Source of the DNA: Lachnospiraceae bacterium
GTDB lineage: Bacteria; Bacillota; Clostridia; Lachnospirales; Lachnospiraceae
DNA length: 55,467 bases
NCBI GenBank assembly: GCA_014804265.1
Contig: JAAVAC010000011.1
Span: 1-55,467 of the forward strand
Reading direction: 5' to 3'
Position numbers and translations under genes: made by a program. Below are positions 18,071-27,334 of this stretch, one piece after another (position 1 is the stretch's first letter; every line of letters starts with the position of its first letter). A model generated the notes under the pieces. That model saw only the letters and a list, made by a program, of their open reading frames with translations, had not been told where the DNA came from and searched no databases.

Positions 18071-18142
18071 GGGATGAGAGTGGATTTACAGAGCGGAAGA
18101 GTGTTCATAAGACTATCTTATGCTCTGTCATCTCTCATGCCC
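18071..18142 (+). other. Nested hairpin downstream of the DUF4173 gene
   Basis: Three concentric stems: GGGATGAGAG (18071-18080) with CTCTCAT-G-CCC (18132-18142), ACAGAG (18088-18093) with CTCTGT (18123-18128), and CATAAGA (18106-18112) with TCTTATG (18116-18122). No T run follows directly. The 358-base gap 18050-18407 otherwise holds only a promoter. Its role is unknown, perhaps mRNA 3' protection. Confidence 0.5.
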
Positions 18143-18352
18143 TGTCCTCTTGTCCAACTCTATTAAAAAAGCTGAACAATTAAAAATTTATGAAAAAACA
18201 AATTTATGATTGAAGTATTTTCCGATTTGTGTTAACATGGGAATACATTCAAATGACAGGAAATTCAATAACGTTTTTACGTTTCAGGCAGTTCGCCACA
18301 GATTCCAATTTGAGTTTATTATCAATAGTATATCTGCACCTTGAAAATAGTA

Positions 18353-18381
18353 TAGACAAACGATTTAACGTATGATAATAT
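18353..18381 (+). promoter_or_regulatory. Promoter of the heptad-repeat gene
   Basis: TAGACA (18353-18358), 17-base spacer, TAATAT (18376-18381), about 25 bases before the start codon. Confidence 0.45.
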
Positions 18382-18407
18382 ATGTAATACAACAAGGCGG
18401 TGAGAAT

Positions 18408-19010
18408 ATGGAAGAAAGAATACTTGCAGTAATGATGGAAGAATTTGCATATATGCATAAGGAGTTTGCGTACATGCATAAAGAATTTGATTGGATGCAT
18501 AGAGAATTTGATGCGGTCCATGAGGAGATGGATGGAATTCATGAGGAAATTAGGGAGATTCGAGAAGATTTAGCCGGAGTGCACGAAGAGATTAAAGAAA
18601 TCCGAGAGGATCTGGCCGGAGTGCACGAAGAGATCAAAGAAATCCGAGAGGATCTGGCCGGAGTGCACGAAGAAATCCAAGAAATCCGAGAGGATTTAGC
18701 CGGAGTCCATGAAGAAATCCAAGAAATCCGAGAGGATTTAGCCGGAGTACATGAAGAAATCCAAGAAATTCGGGAAGACCTCAGCGGAGTTCATGAGGAG
18801 ATGGATGGAATGCATGAAGAAATTAAAGAAATCCGAGAAGACCTCAGCGGAGTCCATGAAGAGATGAATGGACTCCACGAAGAAAATAATGGAATGCATG
18901 AAGAAATCAATGACATGAACAAAAAAGTAACATACATTTATCAGCTTGCATTAGACAATTACGGGCAGATAGAGGAAACAAAGACCCGTGTCAAGCTTTT
19001 GGAAAAATAA
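18408..19010 (+). CDS. Heptad-repeat coiled-coil protein
   Basis: 200 residues if started at ATG 18408 (GGCGGTGAG upstream; an ATG at 18372 lies within the promoter). From residue 12 to the end the sequence divides into about 27 uninterrupted heptads. They begin with EFAYMHK twice, then EFDWMHR, EFDAVHE and EMDGIHE. Alternating EIKEIRE / DLAGVHE pairs follow (a 42-base unit repeated about six times), ending in RVKLLEK. His-Glu recurs at heptad ends. No membrane segment or signal peptide. It must form a long, highly charged coiled coil; the function is unknown. Confidence 0.85.
   Translation: MEERILAVMMEEFAYMHKEFAYMHKEFDWMHREFDAVHEEMDGIHEEIREIREDLAGVHEEIKEIREDLAGVHEEIKEIREDLAGVHEEIQEIREDLAGVHEEIQEIREDLAGVHEEIQEIREDLSGVHEEMDGMHEEIKEIREDLSGVHEEMNGLHEENNGMHEEINDMNKKVTYIYQLALDNYGQIEETKTRVKLLEK
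18540..18800 (+). repeat. 42-bp tandem repeats within the coiled-coil gene
   Basis: Units encoding GVHEEIxEIREDLA follow one another without gaps, about six times, with mostly silent or Lys/Gln differences. The copy number is liable to change by slippage, each step adding or removing two heptads and keeping the frame. Confidence 0.85.
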
Positions 19011-19043
19011 TTATTTTTCCCAATACTATTGATAATAGAAGAA

Positions 19044-19101
19044 AATCCTCAAAATCAATAAGCGTTTACCTACAATTGCTTATTATTTTGGGGATTTTTT
19101 A
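19044..19101 (+). terminator. Terminator of the coiled-coil gene
   Basis: AAATCCTCAAAATCAATAAGC pairs with GCTTATTATTTTGGGGATTT across a 14-base loop and is followed by TTTT, between the coiled-coil gene and ackA. Confidence 0.8.
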
Positions 19102-19169
19102 TAGAAAAAGCATGTTAAGGGTGCTATAATAAGATAATTATAATCCAGAATGAAAAGAGGTATCATGCA

Positions 19170-20366
19170 ATGAATATTTTAGTAATTAACTGCGGCAGCT
19201 CTTCTTTAAAATACCAGCTGATTAACAGTAATTCCGAAGAAGTGCTGGCAAAGGGACTTTGTGAAAGGATTGGCATAGAGGGAAGCGCCATTACCCACCA
19301 GCCAAAGAATGGGGAAAAGAAAACCGAACAGGCTGCTATGAACAACCATACCGATGCTGTGAAATATGTGATTGAAAAATTAACAGATGAACAGGTTGGA
19401 GTAGTCAAATCCTTAGACGAGATTGAGGCAGTAGGACACCGTATTGTACATGGCGGAGAGAAATTTGCAAGCAGTGTGGTAATTGATGATATGGTCTTAA
19501 AGGCAATTGAGGAATGTAACGATCTGGCGCCTCTTCACAATCCGGCTAACCTGATTGGAATCAATTCCTGCAAGGAAATTATGCCCAATGTGCCGATGGT
19601 GGCAGTATTTGACACAGCTTTCCACCAGACAATGCCTAAAAAAGCATATCTTTATGGCCTTCCGTATGAATATTATGAAGCATACAAAGTAAGAAGATAT
19701 GGATTTCATGGAACAAGCCATGATTTTGTATCAAAAAGAGCAGCCAAACTATTGGGAAAAGACAGAAAAGAATTAAAAATAATTGTATGCCACTTAGGAA
19801 ACGGTGCATCCATTACCGCAGTCAAAAATGGAGAATCGGTAGATACTTCCATGGGATTGACTCCATTAGAAGGTTTAATTATGGGAACCCGTTCCGGCGA
19901 TTTAGATCCTGCCATTATCAGTTTTCTTTGTGAAAAAGAACAGAAAACCGCAGCAGAGATAATCGACATTTGCAATAAAAAGTCAGGCGTCCTTGGCTTG
20001 TCAAAAGGGCTCTCCAGCGATTTCAGGGATTTAGGGCAGGCAGCAGGGGAAGGCAATGAATCTGCAGAAACTGCCTTAGAAACTTACAGCTACCGGGTGG
20101 CAAAATATGTAGGAGCTTATGTAGCAGCCATGAACGGAGTGGATGTGATTGCATTTACTGCAGGTGTGGGAGAAAATAATGGAAGCGTAAGGGCAAACAT
20201 CTTAAGCTACCTGGGATATTTGGGAATGGAAATCGATGAAGAGAAAAATGCCATAAGAGGTGAGGAAGTGATTATTTCCAAACCGGGCTCCAAAGTAACC
20301 GCCATGGTAGTGCCCACCAATGAAGAGCTTGCCATTGCAAGGGAAACTGCAAGATTGATAAAATAA
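19170..20366 (+). CDS. ackA: Acetate kinase
   Basis: Interconverts acetyl phosphate plus ADP with acetate plus ATP, the last step of acetogenic ATP formation. 398 residues, full length. Family signatures are clear: [14 protein letters not shown] at the N-terminus, [37 protein letters not shown] and the FTAGVGENN adenosine block. Phosphotransacetylase (pta), often the upstream neighbour, is not here. The -10 TATAAT at 19125-19130 precedes the gene; the -35 is weak. AAAGAGG lies before the start. Confidence 0.97.
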   Translation: MNILVINCGSSSLKYQLINSNSEEVLAKGLCERIGIEGSAITHQPKNGEKKTEQAAMNNHTDAVKYVIEKLTDEQVGVVKSLDEIEAVGHRIVHGGEKFASSVVIDDMVLKAIEECNDLAPLHNPANLIGINSCKEIMPNVPMVAVFDTAFHQTMPKKAYLYGLPYEYYEAYKVRRYGFHGTSHDFVSKRAAKLLGKDRKELKIIVCHLGNGASITAVKNGESVDTSMGLTPLEGLIMGTRSGDLDPAIISFLCEKEQKTAAEIIDICNKKSGVLGLSKGLSSDFRDLGQAAGEGNESAETALETYSYRVAKYVGAYVAAMNGVDVIAFTAGVGENNGSVRANILSYLGYLGMEIDEEKNAIRGEEVIISKPGSKVTAMVVPTNEELAIARETARLIK

Positions 20367-20380
20367 AGAGGAAACTGCAG

Positions 20381-20728
20381 ATGAAAAACCGAATATTAAG
20401 CTATATGGAATATGTGGATAAGGTTCTTGAAAAGAATGAAACCGGTCTTTCCTATGAAGAAATCATACAGGAGCATTTGGTTCAAATACAATTTTTCAGC
20501 CATGAAAGACTGATTCATCTTTTGGTAACTATTACCTTTGCTGTATTGACCTTTGGCACTTTTTTTCTATTAATATTATTATTTTCACCGGGACTGGTAT
20601 GCCTGTTCATTGCGCTGTTGATTTTACTGGTGCCTTATATTATGCACTATTACCTATTGGAAAATGGAGTGCAGAAAATGTATCGACAATATGATGAACT
20701 GCTAAAACATATACGCAGTGGAAAATAA
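20381..20728 (+). CDS. Small membrane protein, not recognised
   Basis: 115 residues: a soluble helical N-terminus (~50 residues, SYMEYVDKVLEKNETGLSYEE) followed by two membrane helices (about 50-92) and a short basic tail. It starts 15 bases after ackA, so probably shares its transcript. The N-terminal region resembles other small Lachnospiraceae membrane proteins, without assigned function. Confidence 0.65.
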   Translation: MKNRILSYMEYVDKVLEKNETGLSYEEIIQEHLVQIQFFSHERLIHLLVTITFAVLTFGTFFLLILLFSPGLVCLFIALLILLVPYIMHYYLLENGVQKMYRQYDELLKHIRSGK

Positions 20729-20838
20729 AATACAGGAAGAAAGACTTGGGAACTTTCCTAAGTCTTTTCTCTTACTGTCAGATGAAGCAGAAAATATTTC
20801 TGATGAAGATATAAAAAATAAGAAAAAGGGAAAAAAAT

Positions 20839-21498
20839 ATGGAAAGTGTAAAAGATAAGGACGAAAAGCAGAAATTATTGGAGCAGCTAAAATATGCGGT
20901 CACTTATAAAAAAAGAGATTTAGAATTTGCCATAGTACAAAATTCTTCTCTTCATCGGGATTTAAAAAAAAGTCTGGAACTATGTAACTTTGGATTTAAA
21001 ATACACTTATCGACAATGTTGCTTTTACTCATTATCGGCAAGGTATTTCTGTATCTTATAAGAATAGGAGACGGTTTTGCGACGTCAGCTTTCGGCTTGA
21101 TTTATCTCATTTGTGGAGTATTTTATTTTGGTCTGATATTTGTTCTCCTTTATAGAACTTTGGATTATTTTATGCGTTGGCTTGAAAACTCTGATGCAGA
21201 AAGGATCCATCATTATTGTGAGAAAAAAGGAATATATACTATATCCATGGCCCAGGCGGAGTGTGCAAAGCAGCTGACAAGCAATAGGAATTCTATGGAA
21301 ATATTAAATGAGATGGAAGAAAAACTGGAAGGTGAAGTGGAAAAAAGCCAGCTGGAGGAATGGTACCATATGGTAGAGGCTATAGAAATTCAGCAGAACG
21401 TGCCAAAAGAAAAGAAGCAGGCCTCAGGAAAAGAAAAAACAATATGCGGTGTAATTACGGTTATTCTTTTCTTTTTTATCTATGGCATTTTCTTTTAG
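20839..21498 (+). CDS. Membrane protein with helical flanks, not recognised
   Basis: 219 residues. Soluble charged N-terminus (1-55, with HRDLKKSLELCNFG), two membrane helices (~57-105), a long charged helical region (~115-195) and a C-terminal membrane helix (~197-218). The GAAAAAGGGAAAAAAAT before ATG is a modest ribosome site. It may be related in layout to the 115-residue protein upstream. No function can be given. Confidence 0.6.
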   Translation: MESVKDKDEKQKLLEQLKYAVTYKKRDLEFAIVQNSSLHRDLKKSLELCNFGFKIHLSTMLLLLIIGKVFLYLIRIGDGFATSAFGLIYLICGVFYFGLIFVLLYRTLDYFMRWLENSDAERIHHYCEKKGIYTISMAQAECAKQLTSNRNSMEILNEMEEKLEGEVEKSQLEEWYHMVEAIEIQQNVPKEKKQASGKEKTICGVITVILFFFIYGIFF

Positions 21499-21633
21499 CA
21501 GGTGAATATATAAGAAGTTAAAAAAGTGAAAACTTTCTAAAAAATCAAATAATCTTCTTGTTATTAAAAAATAAGCTCATATAATAAGTAATTAGCCAAT
21601 TCAAGATTGGTAATTTAAGTAAGGAGAAAACCT

Positions 21634-23919
21634 ATGATTAAAGTTTTAAAGTTTGCAAAAAAATCATGGTATGTAATGATTATCATTTTGCTATTACTTT
21701 TTATTCAGGCTAATTGCGATCTTGCCCTGCCGGAATACACTTCTGATATTGTGGATGTTGGTATTCAGTCAAAGGGTATTGAAAGCCCGGTGCCGGAAAA
21801 AATGCGGGAGGAAACCTTTGAACAATTGGTTCTTTTTATGAATCAGGAGAAAGAAGAGCTGTTTCGGACCAGCTATAGAAGAAACGGTACAATTTATGAG
21901 CTGGTGGCTGCCTGTGAAGAAGACCATAAGGGAGCAAAAAAAGACGGCATTACATATCTTTCGGAAGAAGAGTATGAAAAATTCCGGCAGATGCTGATTG
22001 AAAAGGAAACCATACTTTCCATGCTCTCTTCCCAAGGAGAAGAAGCGGACGCCATGAAGTCCCAAATGCTATCTCAGATGGGGCTTCCAGCGGATACTGA
22101 GTTGATTACGGCATTTTCCATGCTTCCCAAAGAAACGGTGCTGGAAATCTGTGACGGGATTTCGGAAAAAATGGAAGATATGTCCGACCTGATTGGAGAA
22201 TCCACTGCGATAGCTTTTGTTTGTGCTGAATACGAAGCAATGGACATGGATGTGGATAAAATGCAGATGGATTATCTGAAAAGAAAAGGTTTGGAAATGC
22301 TTGGAATTGCAGTGTTAGGCATGGTGGTATCCATTATAGTAGCTTTTATATCCTCCAGGCTTGCGGCAAATGTGGCAAAGGATTTAAGAAATAAAGTATA
22401 CAAGAAAGTAGTTTCTTTTTCCAATGGAGAGATGAACCAGTTTTCCACCTCTTCACTGATTACCAGATGTACCAATGATATTCAGCAGGTTCAGATGGTG
22501 CTTATCATGACCTTTAGAATCGTTCTGTATGCTCCGATTATGGGGATTGGCGGTATTGTAAAGGTTATTCGGACAGGAACCCATATGACATGGATCATTG
22601 CTGTGGCCGTGGTGACGGTGCTTTCCCTTGTAGGGATTCTTATGATTGTTGCCATGCCAAAGTTTAAAATGATGCAGACACTTGTGGACAGATTGAATTT
22701 AGTTTCCAGAGAAACCCTTACCGGTATTTCCGTGATCCGTGCATTTGGCAGGGAGAAATACGAGGAAGACCGTTTTGAAGATGCCAGTACGGATTTGATG
22801 AAAACCCAGTTGTTTACTCATCGTACCATGGCATTTATGATGCCTACCATGATGTTTATTATGAATGGAATTACCGTGTTAATCATATGGGTAGGAGCAC
22901 ATGGCATTGATATGGGAAATCTGCAGGTAGGAGATATGATGGCATTTATTACTTATACCATGCAGATTGTCATGTCATTCTTAATGATTACCATGGTTTC
23001 CGTTATGCTTCCGAGAGCGGCAGTTTCTGCAGTTCGTATCGATGAAGTACTAAATACGGAAACTCATATCAATAGTCCGAAGAAGCCTGAAAAATTAGAA
23101 GAGGCTGTAAAAGGTGTAGTAAGCTTTGAGCATGTATTTTTTGCGTATCCGGGTTCCAAAGAAGATGCTTTGGAGGATATTGATTTTACTGCTAACCCCG
23201 GAGAAACAACAGCGATTATCGGAAGTACCGGCTGCGGGAAATCCACTTTGGTCCAGCTTCTTCCAAGGCTTTATGATGTGAAAGAAGGGGCTGTTAAAAT
23301 TGACGGAATGGACATCCGTCAGTTAGACCTTGCTGACTTAAGGGATATGATTGGTTATGTGCCTCAAAAGGGTATTCTCTTTTCCGGTACGATAAAAAGC
23401 AACATTGGCTTTGGAAGAAAAGAGGTTTCCATGGAACAGATAGAGGAAGCCGCTGAAATTGCCCAGGCAAGTGAATTTATCATGGCAAAGCCGGATACTT
23501 ATGAAGAGCATATTGCCCAGGGCGGCGGAAATGTTTCCGGCGGGCAGAAGCAGCGCCTTTCCATTGCCAGAGCCATTGCAAAGCAGCCGAAGATTTATGT
23601 GTTCGATGACAGCTTTTCCGCACTTGATTATAAGACCGACCAGATACTTAGAAAGGCTTTACATGAAAAAACAAAGGATGCCACAGTTATTATTGTAGCT
23701 CAAAGAATCAGTACGATTCTTCATGCAGACAAAATCCTTGTGTTAGATGATGGAAAAATCGTAGGGCAGGGCACTCATAAGGAACTGCTTGCAGAGAATG
23801 AAGTGTACCGCCAGATTGCAGCCAGCCAGTTGTCGGAGGCAGAAATGAATGCCAGTGCAGGAAAAGATACCGGGAAGAAATCCGGTCAAAGGGATCATGG
23901 AAAAAAGGAGGTACAATAG
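21634..23919 (+). CDS. ABC exporter half-transporter with degenerate ATP site (subunit A)
   Basis: 761 residues: MsbA-type exporter. The first membrane helix (13-33) is followed by an unusually long extracytoplasmic insert (~45-220) before the remaining five helices. The nucleotide domain has Walker A GSTGCGKST (~530), a canonical signature VSGGQKQR (~635) and a Walker B ending VFDDSFSALD, where the catalytic glutamate is replaced by Asp. The C-terminus is a short basic tail. It overlaps no gene but is one base from subunit B. Together they form a heterodimeric multidrug or lipid exporter; the cargo is unknown. Confidence 0.92.
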   Translation: MIKVLKFAKKSWYVMIIILLLLFIQANCDLALPEYTSDIVDVGIQSKGIESPVPEKMREETFEQLVLFMNQEKEELFRTSYRRNGTIYELVAACEEDHKGAKKDGITYLSEEEYEKFRQMLIEKETILSMLSSQGEEADAMKSQMLSQMGLPADTELITAFSMLPKETVLEICDGISEKMEDMSDLIGESTAIAFVCAEYEAMDMDVDKMQMDYLKRKGLEMLGIAVLGMVVSIIVAFISSRLAANVAKDLRNKVYKKVVSFSNGEMNQFSTSSLITRCTNDIQQVQMVLIMTFRIVLYAPIMGIGGIVKVIRTGTHMTWIIAVAVVTVLSLVGILMIVAMPKFKMMQTLVDRLNLVSRETLTGISVIRAFGREKYEEDRFEDASTDLMKTQLFTHRTMAFMMPTMMFIMNGITVLIIWVGAHGIDMGNLQVGDMMAFITYTMQIVMSFLMITMVSVMLPRAAVSAVRIDEVLNTETHINSPKKPEKLEEAVKGVVSFEHVFFAYPGSKEDALEDIDFTANPGETTAIIGSTGCGKSTLVQLLPRLYDVKEGAVKIDGMDIRQLDLADLRDMIGYVPQKGILFSGTIKSNIGFGRKEVSMEQIEEAAEIAQASEFIMAKPDTYEEHIAQGGGNVSGGQKQRLSIARAIAKQPKIYVFDDSFSALDYKTDQILRKALHEKTKDATVIIVAQRISTILHADKILVLDDGKIVGQGTHKELLAENEVYRQIAASQLSEAEMNASAGKDTGKKSGQRDHGKKEVQ

Positions 23920-23920
23920 C

Positions 23921-25789
23921 ATGAGTGAAGAGAATAAGCAGAACGTTATGAGAAGACCTCCCAGAAGAGGTCCCGGACACGGACCTGGAGGCGGCATGAT
24001 TCCGGGAGAAAAAGCAAAAAATTTCAAGGGAACCATGAAAAAGCTGATCCAGTATATGAGCAAGTATCATGCGGCCATTATCATTGTCATGATTTTTACT
24101 GTAGGCAGCACTGTATTTAATGTAATCGGTCCAAAGGTCTTAGGAAAGGCAACTACAGAGATTTTTAACGGTCTAATAGATAAAATCAACGGAGGCAGCG
24201 GAATTGACTTTGTAAAAATAGGCTGGATTTTAGTGGTGCTTTTAATCCTTTATGGAGTCAGCGCCCTATGTGGTTATGTGCAGGGCTATGTAATGTCGGG
24301 AATTTCCCAAAAAACCGCCTTCCGCATGAGAAAAGAAATTTCGGAAAAAATACACAGGCTGCCCATGAATTATTATGATAAAAAAACATATGGAGAAATT
24401 CTTTCCAGAATCACCAATGATGTGGATACACTGGGCATGAGTCTGAACCAGACTATTACTCAGCTGGTCAGCAGTGTGGCAACTTTAATTGGCGTATTCA
24501 TTATGATGTTGAGCATCAGCCCCCTTATGACAGTAATTGCCCTGTTGATTCTGCCGGTTTCCGGAGGACTGATTGGTTTTATTATCAAGCATTCTCAAAA
24601 ATACTTTGTAAAACAGCAGGAATATCTGGGTCATGTAAATGGTCAGGTAGAGGAAACCTTTGGAGGACATCAGGTAGTAAAGTTATTTGGTGCGGAGGAA
24701 ACCTTTGAAAAGGAATTTGGCAGGGTAAATGAAGAGCTTTACGATTCTGCATGGAAATCCCAGTTCTTTTCCGGTCTTGCCCAGCCTATTATGGGCTTTG
24801 TAGGGAACCTTGGCTATGTGGCGGTAGCGGTTATAGGCGGCTACCTGAATATTAAAGGGGTTATTGAGGTAGGAGATATCCAGTCCTTTATTCAATATGT
24901 AAGACAGTTTACCCAGCCCATTACCCAGATTGCCCAGGTGTCCAATCAGCTTCAGTCCACGGCAGCGGCAGCAGAGCGTATCTTTGAATTTTTGGAAGAA
25001 GAGGAAGAAGAACAGTTTGCCAAAAACCATGCGCCTATACATGCTTCCGATTTAGTGGGAGATGTAACCTTTGAGCATGTGAAATTCGGCTACAATCCAG
25101 AAAAAATCATCATTAACGACTTCTCAGCCAAAGTAAAACAGGGACAGAAGATTGCCATTGTAGGGCCTACCGGAGCAGGAAAGACAACCATGGTAAAACT
25201 GCTCATGCGTTTTTATGACGTGACAGATGGAGCCATCTTGCTGGATGGACATAATATAAAGGATTTTGACAGAACAGAATTAAGGGAAGCCTTTGGAATG
25301 GTTCTTCAGGATACCTGGCTGTTTAAAGGCTCCATTATGGAAAATATCCGCTACGGCAGACTGGATGCCACAGACGAAGAGGTTATCGAAGCGGCAAAGG
25401 CAGCCCATGCCCACCGGTTTATCCAGACTCTTCCGGGAGGCTATGATATGGAGCTAAATGAAGAAGCCTCCAATGTTTCCCAGGGACAGAAGCAGCTTCT
25501 GACCATAGCAAGGGCTATTCTGGCAGATAACCGGGTGCTCATTTTGGATGAGGCTACCAGCAGCGTTGACACCAGAACGGAAGTCCGGATACAAAAGGCT
25601 ATGGATAATTTGATGGAGGGCAGAACCAGCTTTATTATTGCACATCGTTTATCCACTATCCGGAATGCGGATTTGATTCTGGTTATGAAGGATGGGGATA
25701 TTATTGAACAGGGCAACCATGATGAATTGATGGAGCGTGGCGGGTTTTATTGTAATTTGTATAATTCTCAGTTTGAGGAGAGTGCGTAG
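23921..25789 (+). CDS. ABC exporter half-transporter, catalytic partner (subunit B)
   Basis: 622 residues from ATG 23921, chosen because AAAAGGAGGT lies 7 bases upstream; the open frame extends back into the previous gene. The N-terminal tail is Arg/Pro/Gly-rich (RRPPRRGPGHGPGGG), then six membrane helices and a nucleotide domain. Walker A is GPTGAGKTT (~414), Walker B VLILDEATSSVD with the catalytic Glu, but the signature is VSQGQKQL instead of LSGGQ. This complements the Asp-type Walker B in subunit A, the pattern of asymmetric heterodimers such as TM287/288. Confidence 0.93.
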   Translation: MSEENKQNVMRRPPRRGPGHGPGGGMIPGEKAKNFKGTMKKLIQYMSKYHAAIIIVMIFTVGSTVFNVIGPKVLGKATTEIFNGLIDKINGGSGIDFVKIGWILVVLLILYGVSALCGYVQGYVMSGISQKTAFRMRKEISEKIHRLPMNYYDKKTYGEILSRITNDVDTLGMSLNQTITQLVSSVATLIGVFIMMLSISPLMTVIALLILPVSGGLIGFIIKHSQKYFVKQQEYLGHVNGQVEETFGGHQVVKLFGAEETFEKEFGRVNEELYDSAWKSQFFSGLAQPIMGFVGNLGYVAVAVIGGYLNIKGVIEVGDIQSFIQYVRQFTQPITQIAQVSNQLQSTAAAAERIFEFLEEEEEEQFAKNHAPIHASDLVGDVTFEHVKFGYNPEKIIINDFSAKVKQGQKIAIVGPTGAGKTTMVKLLMRFYDVTDGAILLDGHNIKDFDRTELREAFGMVLQDTWLFKGSIMENIRYGRLDATDEEVIEAAKAAHAHRFIQTLPGGYDMELNEEASNVSQGQKQLLTIARAILADNRVLILDEATSSVDTRTEVRIQKAMDNLMEGRTSFIIAHRLSTIRNADLILVMKDGDIIEQGNHDELMERGGFYCNLYNSQFEESA

Positions 25790-25886
25790 GAAGGGGTGTA
25801 GGTAGGAAGTTTGAGGTTAAATTGAAGTGTAAAGATTCGGTATAAAAAGTAAAATTGATTTTTAAAGTAATGTGATAGATGATAGC

Positions 25887-25920
25887 AAAAAGTCCTGGAA
25901 TGAAAATTTTGGGGCTTTTT
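25887..25920 (+). terminator. Terminator after the ABC operon
   Basis: AAAAAGTCC and GGGCTTTTT flank a 16-base loop about 100 bases after subunit B. Further on, CTTCCTG (26034-26040) and CAGGAAG (26069-26075) form a second hairpin followed by CCCCTTTTT. The rest of 25790-26341, including GCCTATAAATAGGC near 26112, has no gene that I can support. Confidence 0.6.
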
Positions 25921-26341
25921 GTTTGTTTTAGTTGTATAATAGGGTTTGGTGTTGTATGATATAGGTAATTGAAAAATGCTTAAGTTGTGTGGACAATGAT
26001 TTATGATTATTTGAAATGGGGAAAATAAAAGAACTTCCTGACTCAAGCATTTGTAAACAAACACCGTACAGGAAGCCCCTTTTTATGTTGCATTGCACCT
26101 ATGAGCAGAAGCGCCTATAAATAGGCACCGGACTCTTCAGCGCATTATTGCTTATGTTGTTATGAGTGTATTATATAGGAAGTGTAAATAGTTGTAAATG
26201 TGAAATTTTGTTTTATGGTAATATTTTATAGTTTGAAGTTTTTATGGCAATATGTAGCAGGATGGTTTTTTCATATAGTACTGTGAAAAGTGGGGATGGA
26301 AACATGAAAAATTGTAAGTAGAAATTGGAATACAGGGAAGG

Positions 26342-26767
26342 ATGGCAAAAGAAGTGAAGGTTGTGGAAGTAGCTGCTGCGATTATTCAAAAGGAAGATAA
26401 AATATTTGCAACTCGGAGAGGATATGGAGAGTTTAAAGGCATGTGGGAATTTCCGGGAGGTAAGGTTGAGCCGGGTGAGTCACCAGAGGAAGCGGTTGTA
26501 AGGGAGATTCGAGAGGAATTGGAGACGGAGATTTTGGTTGGTCGCTGTTTTGCGGAGGTAGATTATGATTATCCGTATTTTCATTTGCATATGAAATGTT
26601 ATTTGTGTTCTATAAAGTCGGGGGATTTAAAGCTTTTAGAGCATAGTGAGGCTAGGTGGTTGACGAGGGAGACTTTGGAGTCGGTGGAGTGGTTGCCGGC
26701 GGATGTTGGGGTTATTGAGAGGTTGAAGGGTAGGAAGTTGTGGCGGAATGGAGATTTATATGAATGA
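26342..26767 (+). CDS. MutT-like Nudix hydrolase ((deoxy)nucleoside triphosphate pyrophosphohydrolase)
   Basis: 141 residues. A complete Nudix box GGKVEPGESPEEAVVREIREEL spans residues ~39-60 (G-x5-E-x7-REUxEE), preceded by TRRGYGEFKGMWEFPGG, as in MutT/CtfA-type enzymes that remove 8-oxo-dGTP or similar. Codon use is striking: Leu is largely TTG and third positions favour G, unlike neighbours. This may reflect acquisition. The ribosome site is only AGGGAAGG immediately before ATG. It overlaps the next gene by 8 bases. Confidence 0.9.
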   Translation: MAKEVKVVEVAAAIIQKEDKIFATRRGYGEFKGMWEFPGGKVEPGESPEEAVVREIREELETEILVGRCFAEVDYDYPYFHLHMKCYLCSIKSGDLKLLEHSEARWLTRETLESVEWLPADVGVIERLKGRKLWRNGDLYE

Positions 26768-27290
26768 AGAAATCATTCTTAAATTAGTAGAACCGTATTT
26801 GGAAGATAAATCAATTACATATGATGAATTTGATAATATATTTAGTTTCTTATCACGTAAAGAACAGTATGCGGTTACGGATATTTTATGTGCCAATAAT
26901 ATATTGTTGCGAGATGATGAAGAAGTTAATATCAATATAGATGATGACAAAGCAATAATCGAGAACGTAGAACCTTTTGAAGCATTGTATGATGTAAATA
27001 TTTTTAAGGATAAAATAGGTTGTGATAATGGAAGTACTTATGTTAAAACCTATAATAGTATAAAACAGTCAAATGAAATACTTTGCAGTTTGATTCAAGA
27101 AGGAAATGCTCAGGCTAAACAAGACTTATGTGTGAAAAATAAAAAATTAGTTCAAAAATATGCGTATGCATATCAAAAGTATTGTGGAAATAAAATAGAT
27201 GTTGAAGATATTGAACAAGCTGGTTTTATAGGACTCATTAAGGCTAGTGAAAGATATGCAATACTTGTTTGTGAAGAGTTGGCTGCCTAA
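26760..27290 (+). pseudogene. RNA polymerase sigma factor, truncated in region 2
   Basis: From ATG 26760 (GGAG 6 bases upstream) the product has an acidic N-terminus resembling region 1.1 (YDEFDNIFSFLSRKEQYAVTDIL). It enters region 2: QDLCVKNKKLVQKYAYAYQKY, then DVEDIEQAGFIGLIKASERY. At that point, where FDP-type sequence should continue, homology stops and AILVCEELAA ends the frame at 27290. Regions 2.3-4 are absent. The break coincides with the start of mobile-element-type genes, so insertion or deletion probably cut the gene. A regulatory fragment cannot be excluded. Confidence 0.7.
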
Positions 27291-27334
27291 TACAAAAATC
27301 AACGGAACAGGGACACGATCAGTCGGCAATTCAG

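Noticed and set aside
18540-18800. CRISPR-like array
   Set aside because: The 42-base repeats are contiguous, without spacers, and encode in-frame heptads; there are no cas genes in the window.
24485-25042. Minus-strand frames inside the ABC transporter gene
   Set aside because: Shadows of a clearly coding plus strand with intact motifs.
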